This document shows, piece by piece, positions 1-13,800 of a DNA stretch of 64,000 nucleotides (position 1 is its first letter; each line of letters opens with the position of its first letter). The notes beneath the pieces are model-generated. The model was not told the DNA's origin, did not search any database, and saw only the letters and a list, made by a program, of their open reading frames with translations. The stretch lies in contig CAADRB010000033.1 of the NCBI GenBank assembly GCA_900708905.1, positions 1,171,179-1,235,178 of the forward strand, given 5' to 3'. Position numbers and translations under genes: made by a program. This stretch comes from Hymenolepis diminuta. Taxonomy: Eukaryota; Platyhelminthes; Cestoda; Cyclophyllidea; Hymenolepididae.

Positions 1-1714
1 TTCACACACAACGCGATTTTCAATTATAGGCTGGAGAAAATTTGTCATAGAGCTAAAGTTGGACACTTAAAATACCCTATGGGAAAGAGACAAACAAAAA
101 CAGACGAAATCTAATTAGTACCTAAAAATAAATTTTACATCTGAATTAAAACGAAAAGCGTGACAGAGGTAATAAAGATTCAGGTAGGATTATAAAACCT
201 CCTACACTTTTTTAAAATTGAAGTACCTACATCAACTAATTCTCCTTTTCAACAAAATCAAATAATGAAAGTTGATTAGCACTCCTTTCTCATTTCATGC
301 TTACATGTTGAGTAAATGTGGAAAATTTCATTAAACTTTAAAATCTATTTGGTTAACTAGAATAATGAAAGCTGAAGCAGAAAAAAAGGATACTAAATTT
401 CCTATATCATATGACCCTCCTCAGTTAGACTTTTAAAACCATAACATTAGTTATTTTCATTCCATTTCCATGCTTAAAGGGTGTCAATTTAATTAGTTAC
501 AGATAGGACACAACACAACACAGCATAAATAGCCTTCTCAGACGACTCATTAGAGGTGATGAGAGTATGAGAGGCGTAGATAGTGCTCAATATACTGACT
601 GTCACCAACAATCGGATTGGGGGCATCGCGATTGCAATTAGTCATGCATTCCAAATAAATCATGGGTATTTATTCCCGTTTCCAAGTTCAAAATAAACCG
701 CAGTATTTTTTACATAGACTCAGACTCGTAGCGACTCGTTCATTACCGCTTTTATTTCATCTATTACCTTTGAATAAGGTTTCTAATTCGTTATGAATGT
801 GACTAGATTTTTCAGTTTGTTAATATTTTAATCGATCTCTCCGATATGGTGTAGTTAAGTTTTGCTTTAACAACGATACAATGAGCTGACTAAGCAAAAA
901 GCTGTCGTTTTAGTCCACTATCTCGATCTTAAACAAAAGAATTATTAGCCACTGAACTCTGCCGCCTTTCCCTATTGAGGTGGCAAAACCCTACATATTT
1001 CTCATCCAGGTCACTTCCACAATCATTCTACAACCTAATATACACCTGGTTCAACTACTCAAGTGATGTAGAAAGCACGGTACCTCATAGCGCATACTAA
1101 AATATGGATATTTAATATTATATTTTTAAAAAATTAGTTCATTCCTCCTTTCTAATCCATAGACACCTTTACCTTCCATCAATTTATGAAACAAATACAT
1201 TTATTTTTAAGTGGAAAGGTAAGTCGACCATTTCCTATTAATTTTTAAACAACTAACTATTTTAACTCACTTCTTTTATCTGTTCCTACTTATAGGCTAT
1301 TAATTTGAGGCGAAATCTAAACTCCATACGTTATAGCAAAGCTGCCACCGTTTCGAAAACATTCCAACTGCGCGAATTTTCAATTTAATATTGGCATTAT
1401 TTTTAGACCAAACACAAACAAATCTAGTCGACGATTTCGTGCATAGTGTCACACAGTTTAAACTATTTAGAAACCCCGAAAAAACGTTCAAGCGTTTTAA
1501 TTCCGAAATGAAATTTAATATAAAAGTAATTTGTTATTGGCGAAATAGTCCATAAAACATAACCAGCAGATTATACCACCGATTTTTCGACAAATTTCAC
1601 CTCAAAGACACAGAAAGAAAAACACGAACAACATTGAGAGACAACACATATATTTGGCACAACACTGATAAAAGACGACACAGAGTCAGAGCTGGGTAGA
1701 AGAAAAGAACCTAC
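1..1714. other. Syntaxin last intron and/or 3' region, no exon recognised
   Basis: No minus-strand exon encoding a basic patch plus a roughly 20-residue hydrophobic helix was recognised. Two good phase-0 acceptors (near 120 and near 377) lead to only 14 and 4 codons before a stop, so neither makes a normal anchor. Confidence 0.5.
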
Positions 1715-1825
1715 CTTTCGGGCTGCGCTTTGGTATTTCACGGCCTTTTTGGTATCTGCCTTCGCTGTCTCGATGTAATCTACGGCTTGATCCACGTTGA
1801 ACTCAATCCTGTCAATCATTTCACC
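1715..1825 (-). CDS. stx1a: Syntaxin exon 8: C-terminal half of SNARE motif
   Basis: Thirty-seven codons, [17 protein letters not shown] to KYQSAARK, in phase 0 at both ends (acceptor TTTCAG, donor AAG|GTAGGT). If the donor is ignored, the frame runs on for 47 codons to a stop near 1571 without a transmembrane helix. A spliced anchor exon is therefore expected instead. Confidence 0.93.
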
Positions 1826-4800
1826 CTGAAAGGTGCAGCGAAAATTATTGGAAATTGTGGCTAAGAAATTTCTTTTATAAGTTATGGTAGGAGTAATAAG
1901 GTTAGAAAAGAAAAGCTATTATCAATTTATCTACAGCTATGCTCTTGAAAATGGGTATTTTTTTCAACGAGGTTGAGAAAATGTACGTTGAAATGTTTAT
2001 TATCCATTACTATTTACGAATCTTACCTTATACCGACTACCAGCTTTTAAATTACGAAAATAGACGTGGCGCGTTATTCAGACCATTAAACTTGGCCGAT
2101 TTGTCTGGTATCAGACGGATTTAAACTGATTTAGGGAATGCAACAATAAGAAAATACAAACGATTACAGACCTTAGAACTCAAAAAAAGCCGACATCACC
2201 AACATCCGATAACATTCGAAGAAAAATTCAAACCGAGAGCGCTCTCAAATATCACAAAACATGAAGGTCGATAAGACAATGGCGTACAAAACTAGTACGA
2301 AATCCTGGGATTCAAGATCGAAATCATTGCACATCACTTGCCCTTCGTTTACTAAGTGTTACATTAAAAAGCTATATATCTATCCGTCCAAATCATACTC
2401 ACGATACAATCCTCCTGATCCACTGAACCAAAACAATAAATTCTAAATGTGTAATTCTATGCAGAATAACGGAACTACAAAATATCTCATCGAATTATCG
2501 GAGCCATAAGCTGGAAATGGCAACTCACAGAACATAAACTTTATTTAATTAGATTTAAAATGAATAGATTATTTTGAGAAATTAAGAGATAAACTTAGAG
2601 GTCTTCCTAAAAAACACCATTAGGAAATTTGGTAGTTTAAAGGTCATTCAAGTAGGCAACATCACAATATTCCCCAACACTATCCGAAATACGTGCATAT
2701 AGCGGCTAATAAAGGGCTAAAATTTGATAAAATTTGGAAATCGAAAAATCGTAAATACAATAAAATGTAATCAATTTTGCAATCAACAAATTTATCCAGG
2801 GTTTTCTTGTTTCACATCTGCATTAATACAATAAAAGCCACTGAAGAGATTTAATCTGCCATTAAAAAAATCATCAACCACGCTGCCAAAATTCAACTGA
2901 CAGACTTGTAACAATCAAAATTAGCTGTTTGTACTTTAGATTGCGGAGAGCAACGAACCATTTAAAGCAATCGATCACACTAGTTGCGAACTTTCGAGGA
3001 TAACGAGAAAAACCTAGTTTTGCAAAATTTTCCCTGTTTCTGAAAGTACTAAGCTAAGTCAAACCATTCAGTAAAATTAGACCATTTCTTATTCAAAAGT
3101 TAGCATTAGCAAATATCATGAATGAAGGGCGAACGAAAAATACAATTTTCGACCCAAATTATCTCATTTTAAACTGGATGAATGGTTAATTATTAGAATT
3201 ATTTGGCAAGAAACATTTTTTATCCAAAACAACAGTGAAAATATTATAGGAGTTCTAAATTTTTAACATATTCAAAACCGTCATCACTTTTTAACAACCT
3301 AGAAAATGACAGTTGAGAAATCCCTAATACATAATTTAGTCAGATTATCTAATTGAAACCCCATAGAGAACACTACTGCCAAGATAATTTAAGTAGCAAT
3401 TAATGAACACAGGATAAATTTCCTCTTTAAACCCATTTTTAGTTCACCGAGAGAAAATATATTTTCCTGTCTTTTGCGGCAAACTGGTTGTCCACACAGT
3501 AAAAGTGAGCAAAAGGAGAGGAAAAAAAGAAAGGGAAATTGAAAGGATAAAAGCGGTCTGAAAATTACCCTAATGTCCCTAGAGGTAGAGTGAGAACTAG
3601 AAGAATAAATAAATATGAATAGAAGCGTAGGTGTTAGGGTGAATTCACCCACCGCATTAATGCAGAAATGGAAAATAACTACTACTCCTTTTTAATGAAG
3701 GAGGCGGGAATGAGAACTCGCAAAATCTTGTGGGAATAGTAAGAGAGGATGGAGGAATATTAGAGCCATTAATGTCATCGAGACTATTAATTGGTGTTAC
3801 AGTGTTAAGCCCAGCTGACACTGATAAAACACCGCGTAGTCACCTACATATTGTATCTTATTATGGTACACTGGACACTTGTTTATTTAAATTATGGTTA
3901 AGAGGTGCTTGGACTTAGCCATGACACTGCTGAGTTTTGACAATGAATAACCCTACCATTTATTAAGACCATTGCTTTGAATACTCGCTTGAATGAGACG
4001 AGGATGTCTAACTACACTCTCAAAGAGGACAGTACTAATACTTATTTACAGCTATGTCTCAACTGTTATTTTGATAAGTAGTTGTTTATACATCTGAGGC
4101 TGCCTAGTGGGTTAAAATATGATTTATGGTAGTTCAGGTCCAGAACGAAGAAGGAAGATTATTTGTAACTCAGAAGACGATTCTTCTCTACTTTTATTAA
4201 GAAAGTAGAACTGTTTATGTGTTGTTTGGGATATAGAAGATTGACTGACTACCTGTTTATTTAGGAATATAGGAACTATTCCTAGGTACTAATTTGGAGA
4301 GTCAGTTACCGAAAAAATCTGGTACCCAAGGAATGAATTCCGTCCACGTAACTTTATGAATTCTGCTCATACATCGAAAATTCTCAATTATGTCTCCAGT
4401 CAACAATACATTAACTTTTCCAGAAGCTGCGACACAGAAATCATCAACGAAAGATGAAACACTTACAAAGCTATTACTACTAACTTCACCGCAAACAAGA
4501 GAAGGAAGACGTAAAACGTACCACTATTTATCAGTTCTACATTAGTCCACCAAGTTTTACCTCAATCCATTTATCTGCCTCTCAAAATAGACGTCTTCCG
4601 TGGCTCTTCTAACTTTTAGCTCAAAGTATACTGGAGGTACTCCAGAATGGGATCTTCGCCATCCCAAGCCTTTGGTTAGCAGTTTTCTATCATGTATATC
4701 TCAGTTAGCAGTAAGGATCACTAATAAGCTGCCTCAATAAGGTATATCTTCGTTGACACTAGCGGTCGCAGACAGAATTCAAAAAAATGTTCAATTGTCT

Positions 4801-7800
4801 AAAAATTTAGCAAGGTATACTAAACATTTGGCATAAATAGTCTTTAAAGAAAACTATAGCAACTGCTGCTGCTACTACAACTACAAACTATAAACTTAAA
4901 CATGAGCTAACTAAGCAGCAGACTACTGGTGTTGTAGTTGCTAACTAATCATAAAAGGAACATAAACAATTACAGTAGTGCGACAGCTTGCTATTTTGAG
5001 ATCTAATCAAATTGGGGAGGGGGAAAAATTTGATACAAGACCATAATCATGTTCATCAAGACTCTAAATATGCTGCATTTAAAAATTTAGGTGTATGGAA
5101 GGTGTATTTTAAGTTTCTGACGGTATTTAACATAGGAGTAAATGTGCCGTTAAAATATCTGGTACTAGATTCCTCATTTAAGTATAAATACTAGAGATTT
5201 AAGTCTTCTTAGAATCCGACCATTCCACAACTATATATTTACCATATTCGTTTAAAAATAACTCTAACCCTGTGTTGTAATCAACAGTAAGACATCTAAA
5301 GCTTAATCAGAAATCCAAGACTGTTACAACTAAGATGAAGCGGAATCATCAGAAATATCTGTGTAGTGATTTACATTTCACCTTGTGATATAAGCCATAA
5401 ATGAGGGTAAAAATGAGGGCACAAAAAGGAAAAAACAATGACTGATTAGAAACTTATCGAACTTTTAAGAATCCCTTCAGATTCGTAATGCTGTCGGAAA
5501 TTTCTGAAACTAAGAGTCTAGAATTAGACACAATGGAAAATTTAATAATTAGGTATACACGAAATAGAACCAGCCAAAATAAAACAGTATCATCAAATCT
5601 GTCTGCATAGTGAATTAATGTTATGATGGTAGTGTTTATCAGCCATAAAAGAAGCTGAACATCAAAACGAGGATAACACGGAAGGGCTTAGTGATAAGAT
5701 CTAACCATACATTGGAGTAGGAACTAGACTTTCAAAAACTTACAAAAACATGAATAAGCAATGATTTCTGAGAACGGTTAATACATTACAATTCTATTTG
5801 CTCATATTATAGTTAATAGAAGAACCGATCAACTGATAGAGTGAGCATCAGAGAGTTTTACAAACCTTAAAAGGAACCGCAAACAATAATGGCTATGTCT
5901 ATGAAGATATTCACAAACTCACCAGACACGGTATTTAATGAAAAAATGCAGACTACGTAAGCCTTATGATAGCTCCTACAGTTTTGCATCTACTAGAGCA
6001 CCAACGTATATGAAAGGATGGCAACAGGAAAAATGTAACTATTTTTGTTAATGACACAATCATACAACCATCATTAACTCTATTCAGGCATTAGGAGAAT
6101 TTGCATCGGAAAGGAATCTAAGCCGAATGAATTTAGAGAGTGTTTACCAGTCACAAACGAGAACGTAAAATTAGGATATTTCAGAAGGTATAATAGCAAG
6201 GTCTAAGCAGACCGAGGAGAAAGGGGCTGGGTTAACTTTCAACAAGCACAAACATAATTTGACACCTCAGATTTTTATATACGTAAAATAATCCAAAACG
6301 ATTAATACAAGACAACTGGTTATCAAATAATGAAGTTTCTGAGTATTGTATTAGTCATGAAACAATAGCCGTAATCCTGAACAAGGATGTTTCAAAGGTG
6401 TTTGTCTGAAACTAACCTGACTTTCGACAAGCATGGCCATGTCCATGAACATGTCGTGGAGTTCCTTGATGCTCTTTTCCAATTTGATAATGTCCTCATG
6501 ACGAGCTTCAATGTCTGCTAAGGACTGCTTCGCCTGTTGGGTGTCTGTCATGATCTGTAAAAGAAAGGAGCAGAGAATTAAAAAATGTGGAGGCCGAATA
6601 AGAATAAAACTGTTACGTATGGCAATGGTTTTGTATTTAGAATAAAAAGTAATTCTCGATAAAGACCTTAAGACTGTTAAATGCTCAATATTGTGCCAAA
6701 TTGTTGATGCACTATGACGATAGAATATCAGTTAAGCGACCGCGAAAATGAAGGATTATTACATCATCAATGTAGACTGCCAACTTCTATAATAAGATCC
6801 CGAGTAGTTTAAGAAACTGCTTACGCTGAATTCGGATTTCAAATAAAAATCTTGAAGAGTATATATCGTTTTGCGGGAAAAAATAAACTTTGAATCTAAT
6901 CTTCAATAAACTCCCACCATTCATTTATCAATTAATTGCATAATTGTAAATCCTTTCTTGACGAACTCTTCATTATTTTATTTCCAATTGAAATAACTTC
7001 TGTAGACCTCTTCAGTGTTTCGATTTCGACATCCGATACCTCTCTATGGCCCAAAAATTTAATCAAGTTGACCGCAACAGACACCAACTCTGGACTTTGC
7101 CAGTCACTGAATCAGTTCGATCTGACTTAGAAAATCAGTTAGACCTAAATATGTTGTCTACAATCAGCAATTTTATATACTCTCTTCCACAAATATAACG
7201 ACATAATAAAGACTTACGATTTAATATAACTCTTCACTCATGTTCTACCGTCGCTTAGCTTTCCTGTTTTTAGACTTCATTACAGTTTCCACGAAAAACA
7301 AACACTAACGAAACGATTAAAATAAGGGCAAATACTTGTAATATTTTAGATAGGCGTGTAAGCCTTACCTCTTGTGTGAAGATGGCAGGATTACCGGATT
7401 CAAGCATATCTTCAAGTTCCTCATTGGTGATCTTCCGTTCAGCTATAAAGAAACGAAGAAAACAATTTTTAAAATAGAACCATTCATTTATAAGAAATTG
7501 TCCCACTGACTATCAGTACAACGATAATATAATATAAAAGTTTGATCGGCCTCCTAATTCAATCCCGCGATTTTTTTCACTCCAACAACAAAAACCTTCT
7601 TATCAATAACGATAAGATTTCATCGTATTACTACCCAAATATCCGTGCTCAATAACTACCTGGCTATGAGCTTCACCCTTTTCTATCCCACCAAGGAGAA
7701 TCAGACGATGCGATTTATTGACCCAGGTTATTTGATACTAACCTAACGAGCTTTAAACAAGAATAACCCTACGAGGTTGAATCCAGAAATCCGAACTTTG

Positions 7801-10800
7801 GAGCATTAGAGCAGTACATTACAGCCATAATCATGAAGCAGACAGCTATGAACCCAGAATTTAAATGAGACTATTTTGATGCCATGAGTTTATGGTTTGG
7901 ACACCTTCTCATTATTAAAACAGATTACTTGGCTCAAGAAATAATAAAATGAGCTGTTGATTTCGTCAAATGTTCTTCAATGACTGCTTAAACACACACT
8001 GGATCAATCTTTTACGAAAGCACGGAGAGAGGGGGAATTAAGAAGTTTACTGAGAATTAAGTTGAAGTGAGATATGAAGTAAGCCTTGACAATTGTTTAT
8101 AAGTTGTTTCATTATCACATACGGGGCAAGTGTAAAAGCTTAACATCTAAAAAATAGCAGAATATCTGCCCCTAAAGCGTAATTTAACTGACTATTACTA
8201 CCCACTCTAAAGCAAAAAATCCTATTTTTACTCAGGAGAAAATGTCTGAATACGGAAAGTAACAAAATAGTCTGGTGAGCAGCAAAGAGAGGAAGATCTA
8301 ATACAATAATAGGGAAAAGCCTAGACGTCAAGACATCCATTCTTTACTTGATGAGTACATTCGAATGTTTCAAAATTTTGAGTGATTTCATATCCAATGA
8401 TGATCAGAGCTTATTGATCAGGTAATTAAATAGTGACTGGCTATCTAAGTTGTTTTACCACAATAGAGCCCACAACGTTGTCACTTTGCCCCGTAGAAGA
8501 CAATGTTAGCAGTTGTACTTTAGACTAGACTTTAGTTGGTAGGAATGAATCGAACCCTCAGAAAAGCGCAAGACTTGATCTCATCTTAACCAGCAACAGG
8601 TCTCATTTAACTAATCAATTAATATTCTATTTCGAAGTCATAATTCCCGGAACACAATAGCACGTAGAACCACCGCCACTGCTGCCAGGGGCAATGATTA
8701 GTGAATGTATATACTGGCGAACACATTCCCACCCTCCGCAACGCCCTCCGCCACCGACTCTTCTGCCTCTTCCTTAAAAATAGCTGTATAAAACTCCATT
8801 CCACTCCGTACTCAATCTCACCCTCTCGCAGAGTGCGAAATAAAATCGTCATCACCTAATAAGTGAAATACCTGTAGCAGCATCACAATTGACTATCAAT
8901 GTATGCACCTGTAAGTATCAACTACTTTACAAATCAGTAGCTGATATTAGGGTAAAAGATTAACATAATTAGCTTTAGTGTGCCGATAGCGCAGTAGTCA
9001 ATGTACACGTCTGGTCATAATATCAAATCGGTGCTAACCTGTGATGTGGGTGAATGTGATTTTTTTGCGAAGTGTTTCCTAGATATCTTCCCTCTACCCG
9101 AGTCAAGTGCTGTGAACACTTCTTCAAAAGGACATGCAAGTTAATTAATTCTTATCTCAGTGACCTCTCAGCAAATAACTAACATTCCCTAACACTTAGG
9201 AAAGCGCTTTTTAAGGCACTATAGGGCTGAAGCCCAATTTATACAACCCCTTTTATTAACCAGACTTAGTCAGCACGATTGGAAATCATTTTGCTTACCG
9301 GACATGAATGGATAGACATCGAACTATATAATTCGCTGAGGAGAACATTAATTTCTGCGCCAACAAATCTTGTACAACTCCACTCATAAATTTCGTGGGT
9401 GATCAACCAAGCAATTAGTTCAAATCCTCTGGACGCATTAACTGCTGCTGCTAGCTCTGATTTCAGTTATGTGGAATTCAATAATCCCGTGATATCGCAA
9501 GAATACGACAGACAGGAAAAAAAGATAAATGTTAATTTCCGCATATCTAAATTTGTGTTTCCCTGTGTAGGCTTTCAAGCTCATTCATAAGCATAAAACA
9601 TCATGTGCAAATGTGCTATACAATTTGCGTATCTCAAGTGATCAATAAACAACCCAAATCAATAAAAGGTTTGATAAACTCTGGACGGAGCGAACATGAA
9701 TTTACTTAGGAAGTTAGGAGGAAAACCGGAAAATTGACTTCAGAACATTTGAACATGAGGCTACAAATCATTCCCAAGGAGCAAAAGAATTCAAATCCAA
9801 AATTCACAAGACTGTGATAATCCGGATTTGATTTCCGCTTCTACTGGGTCACAGTTCCTTAACCCACATTTGACTGCTTAATTGATCCCCGTGTTTGTAT
9901 GCCTTCCTACAAAGTAAAATAGTAATTTTCTTGGCTTACAGTGGATAATAATAAAAGAATTTTATTTCCTATAGAATCGACATAATTTGTTGATTTCTGA
10001 AAAAACCTTTGTTCGTCAGTTAAGAATAACTCCCCTTAAAAAATGAGAAACGAAGGGAAAAAACTAAGAGTATTAAAAAATGAATCAACATATTTCATCA
10101 CTAAAATCCGCCAATGTGATTTTATCGTTTAAAACCAAAGTTTTTATTAATCAAGCAAATTTTATAAAATACAATATTAACCTTTTTTGCGTCACTGATA
10201 GACAGAAATGGACATATATCATTTAATTCGAACAAGAAAATGAAAATTATGAAAGCAATTAGTAAAGGATTTAATTTAACCAACCAATAGAATATATAAC
10301 TAAATTTATTTCAAATAATTAGTACATGGAGTCGCGCGGTAGAGAGATTTAATTAACCGAAATTAGTATGCAAAAAATGAACTATTGATTAGATCGCCAT
10401 TAATTATGTCTGTAAAACAAATATTTAAATTTAATTTTGGATAATTAAATAACACTAAAATTAGAGACTATTTTATTATCGAGAATATTATAACCAACGG
10501 CAAGGTAAAGAATTATATGATGTGTTAATGCTAAGAAAGTTAGTGAAATCGAGTAACAGTAAAGCCCAATAAAAAATATGGAGGATCATGTCAGGGTGTA
10601 AAAACAATCTTCATTTGATTTGCAGATTCGTGTTGTGAAATATTTACTAAATGAGTTCCAAAATTCAAATTTCATATTTTTTCCCTAAGTTACCGGAGGT
10701 ACAAAGTAATATTAGCTCATATGATCTCAACATAACGTTGGCCGCCATTTTGATCAAAAGCATGAACTGTAAAAACACCTCGTACTACCACATACGAACA

Positions 10801-13800
10801 TGGTATTAATGTGAACCAAATATAAACTGTAGCTTAATACAACCAAATGCTTTGCAGCCAAGAAGATAGGTTAGACGCAGTCATCTAACCTCTTAGATTT
10901 ACACAGTTACAGATACAATCCTCTACATGTTATAGAACCGGTCAGAACTGATTTGTGAGATAGGTTATTACGCAAATGTACATAAATGCGAATTTTTTAT
11001 TTTCACCCAACAACCTTAAAGACCCAAAGACCAAAATAGTTAAAAAGTCTAAAGTCGGGTTCTCAAGAACAAATTAGAGGCGATAACAACTAATTTCTTT
11101 CAGGAGCGAAGTCTTTGAATCTCACTTTTACATCAATCTATCCAACTAGTATCTTTGATATGAGAGACGATCATTTTTTATTAAGCAGGCTGAATAATAA
11201 TTTAAGAAGAGATTGTGCGAGAGAATTAAGAAAGCCCCAGATATTATCAACATGGTAGACTAACCTAGTAGACGGATTCGTATTACGTCACGCAAGCAAA
11301 TATACGGAACTACACTGAAATGCATGAACTCACACTCATAAAATGCCTTTAAATTAACTTTTATTGATCTGAACATTTAACGCAATAAATGTTACGATTT
11401 TCTATCTAACTCTCTCTTGTTGGTGAACTCGAATTGGATAGGAACGCCAAAATTATTCATTTGAGAATCTACTTCATTGAAAGGTGAGAAATGGTGTATA
11501 AAGCGCGCTCTGAATAGTTTCGATAACTAAGTCAAATTAAGCAACTTGGCGATTGAACAATATTCAACATGTTGCATTACTATTTTAAGAAATATTATTT
11601 TTTGTAGCTTTCTTCAATTACCTAGAATTCTTTCATTTGCTGCAATTAACCATAAAAAAGTAAAATAATAATGAATTAAGAGACTGAACGTTGAGAGGGA
11701 AATGTATAGATGCTACGGAACCAGTGAGATATATTTGACCGAAACTGCCTCAGGAATAAAAAAAGATAACCCAAAGAGGCGAACTCTCGTCCCAAACGCA
11801 GTCCTTTTTCTGTACTAACCCGATAAAATGTATTCAATTACTGTTTCGTCTCCTAACTTCGAGTAGATGAGGACTAGCAATTTAGTAGTATGGGATGATT
11901 GGAGACGTAATCATCCCCGGTTTTATGGTCGTTAGCTTAATACTGTGAATATTCAAGTTAGCAGTAGGAAGGTCTAACCGTGTGTCGCAACAGAGATGAA
12001 CTTTCAATTCTTCAATAAAGATTTTGGTCATCAAACTATTGAATATTATGCAGAATAGTTCTACATTGGGTTAAACGCCCAAAATCAAGAAGAGAATTCC
12101 CTCACAGTACTTTTTGGAAACTATAAGTTTCTGAGACTTTCATACAGTTAGTCATTTTTCTAATCACTTAGAGAAAGTGAATCCTTGATCGTATATTAAT
12201 ATTTTACTTACATGTAGATAACAAACAAACACGGTGCAAGGGATATGAGAGCTTCTGTTGAAGTATTAATCCAGCAGATACATATTAGGTACGCTCTGGT
12301 GCTAGAAATGCTATAAAGCAGTTTACTGGTAGCTACAATAGCATTAAAGTACTAATACACTGATCCGATATGCACTGAATGCAAATCTTGCAAACTTAGG
12401 CGCTATTGTTATCAAACATTTTGAAAAGAACTCTTTTTATATCGTCCATTCTTTCTATTTAGCGCTGAATTTTGCTTGCTTTAAGAAATTAGAGAATGTG
12501 TACTGAACGAACATAGATGTAAATTTCTTCAAGTAATTCAAAAAATCTTTACAGAGCTAAGAGATAAGGTATGTAGTCCAAAAATCAGCAGACAGTACTA
12601 GAGAGATGCTCGAACAAAGGAATTAATACAACAATGGAAATATTTAAATATTCAAGGCTCGGAAGCGAACGGAAAGCATGAGAAGAGCACAACTCACCAA
12701 TTTCCATTTGGCGCTTGATTCGGTTTTTACAGGCGTCTCGGAAGGCGACTTGGGCCTTGTTGTAATCCGTCATCACTTCGATGAAATTTCGTGAGATTGT
12801 TGAGTACTGAAATAAGTAGAAAATACGGCTGTTGTACATTCATATGATACTTATAAACCAGATCGTATTATCAGTAAATCATGAAGGTCATCTACACAGA
12901 ACGGATTCACTGCATGGTATTTTGCGAAATGTTTTAACTTTATACATCAGAAACCATACCATTTCTACAACATTTGAAGACCTACAGTCAACAGTAAAAA
13001 CTGCTATTGCTATATTCATTTCTTACCTATCTTTACTTGACGCCATCTTGGATTTCGAAATTTATCCTATTATATTTAATTATTATGGGCTTTCAAACTC
13101 TTGGGGATTTAATTAATCGAATTCGTAAATATATCATTAAATATTATGCTTTTTCTATGTTAGCGTTGTTCTATCAAGTTGAGTTATCCGGTATCATGCT
13201 GTTATCCTGGCCATTAGAAGAGAAAGTTAGCCATCTTATAACAACAAATGGCTTTGTAAATCTAAAGATGGGAGTGGCACCCCCAACCCATCTTTAACAT
13301 TTGGTGAATTCGGATATACGCTTTCTTTTGCAATCAAACAAATTTGAGCTGCGAATGAATGCAAAACCAATATTTCTTAAATTTTCGCCCGATCGCTCTA
13401 AAAGCTAAGCTGTAACTAAACGCCCTCGGACATCTAATGAAATGAAATTTTTAAAGACAGAGAAATCCTAATCACAACTGAAGTTGTGTAGAACTGAAAA
13501 CCCCTATTTTTCCTTCACTCATCGATAAATACTACGGTGAAAGCTACGCATCCCATCCAAATCGAAAGTTAAATACGAGCGTTCATTTAAATGGATTAAA
13601 TAAACAACAACAAATGCTTTTACGCCTTGAGGACAAAAATGACAAATTAAAACTCTAAAACTTATTCAAGAGCAGTGTTTCTGACAGAACTAGGATAGAG
13701 GTCTCTTTGATCTAGAAACTCATATTCAACTGGCATTGACCAGAAAGGTTGGTTATTTCAATTATCGGAATGAGTGACAAACCCGCACATTAATGATTCA

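Larger units (their letters stand above)
7443..12697 (-). other. stx1a: Syntaxin intron 5 (5.3 kb)
   Basis: Largest intron of the gene. It holds a tRNA-like promoter segment near 8520-8600 and a diverged family C fragment near 10600-10800. Nothing else in it was interpretable. Confidence 0.7.
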
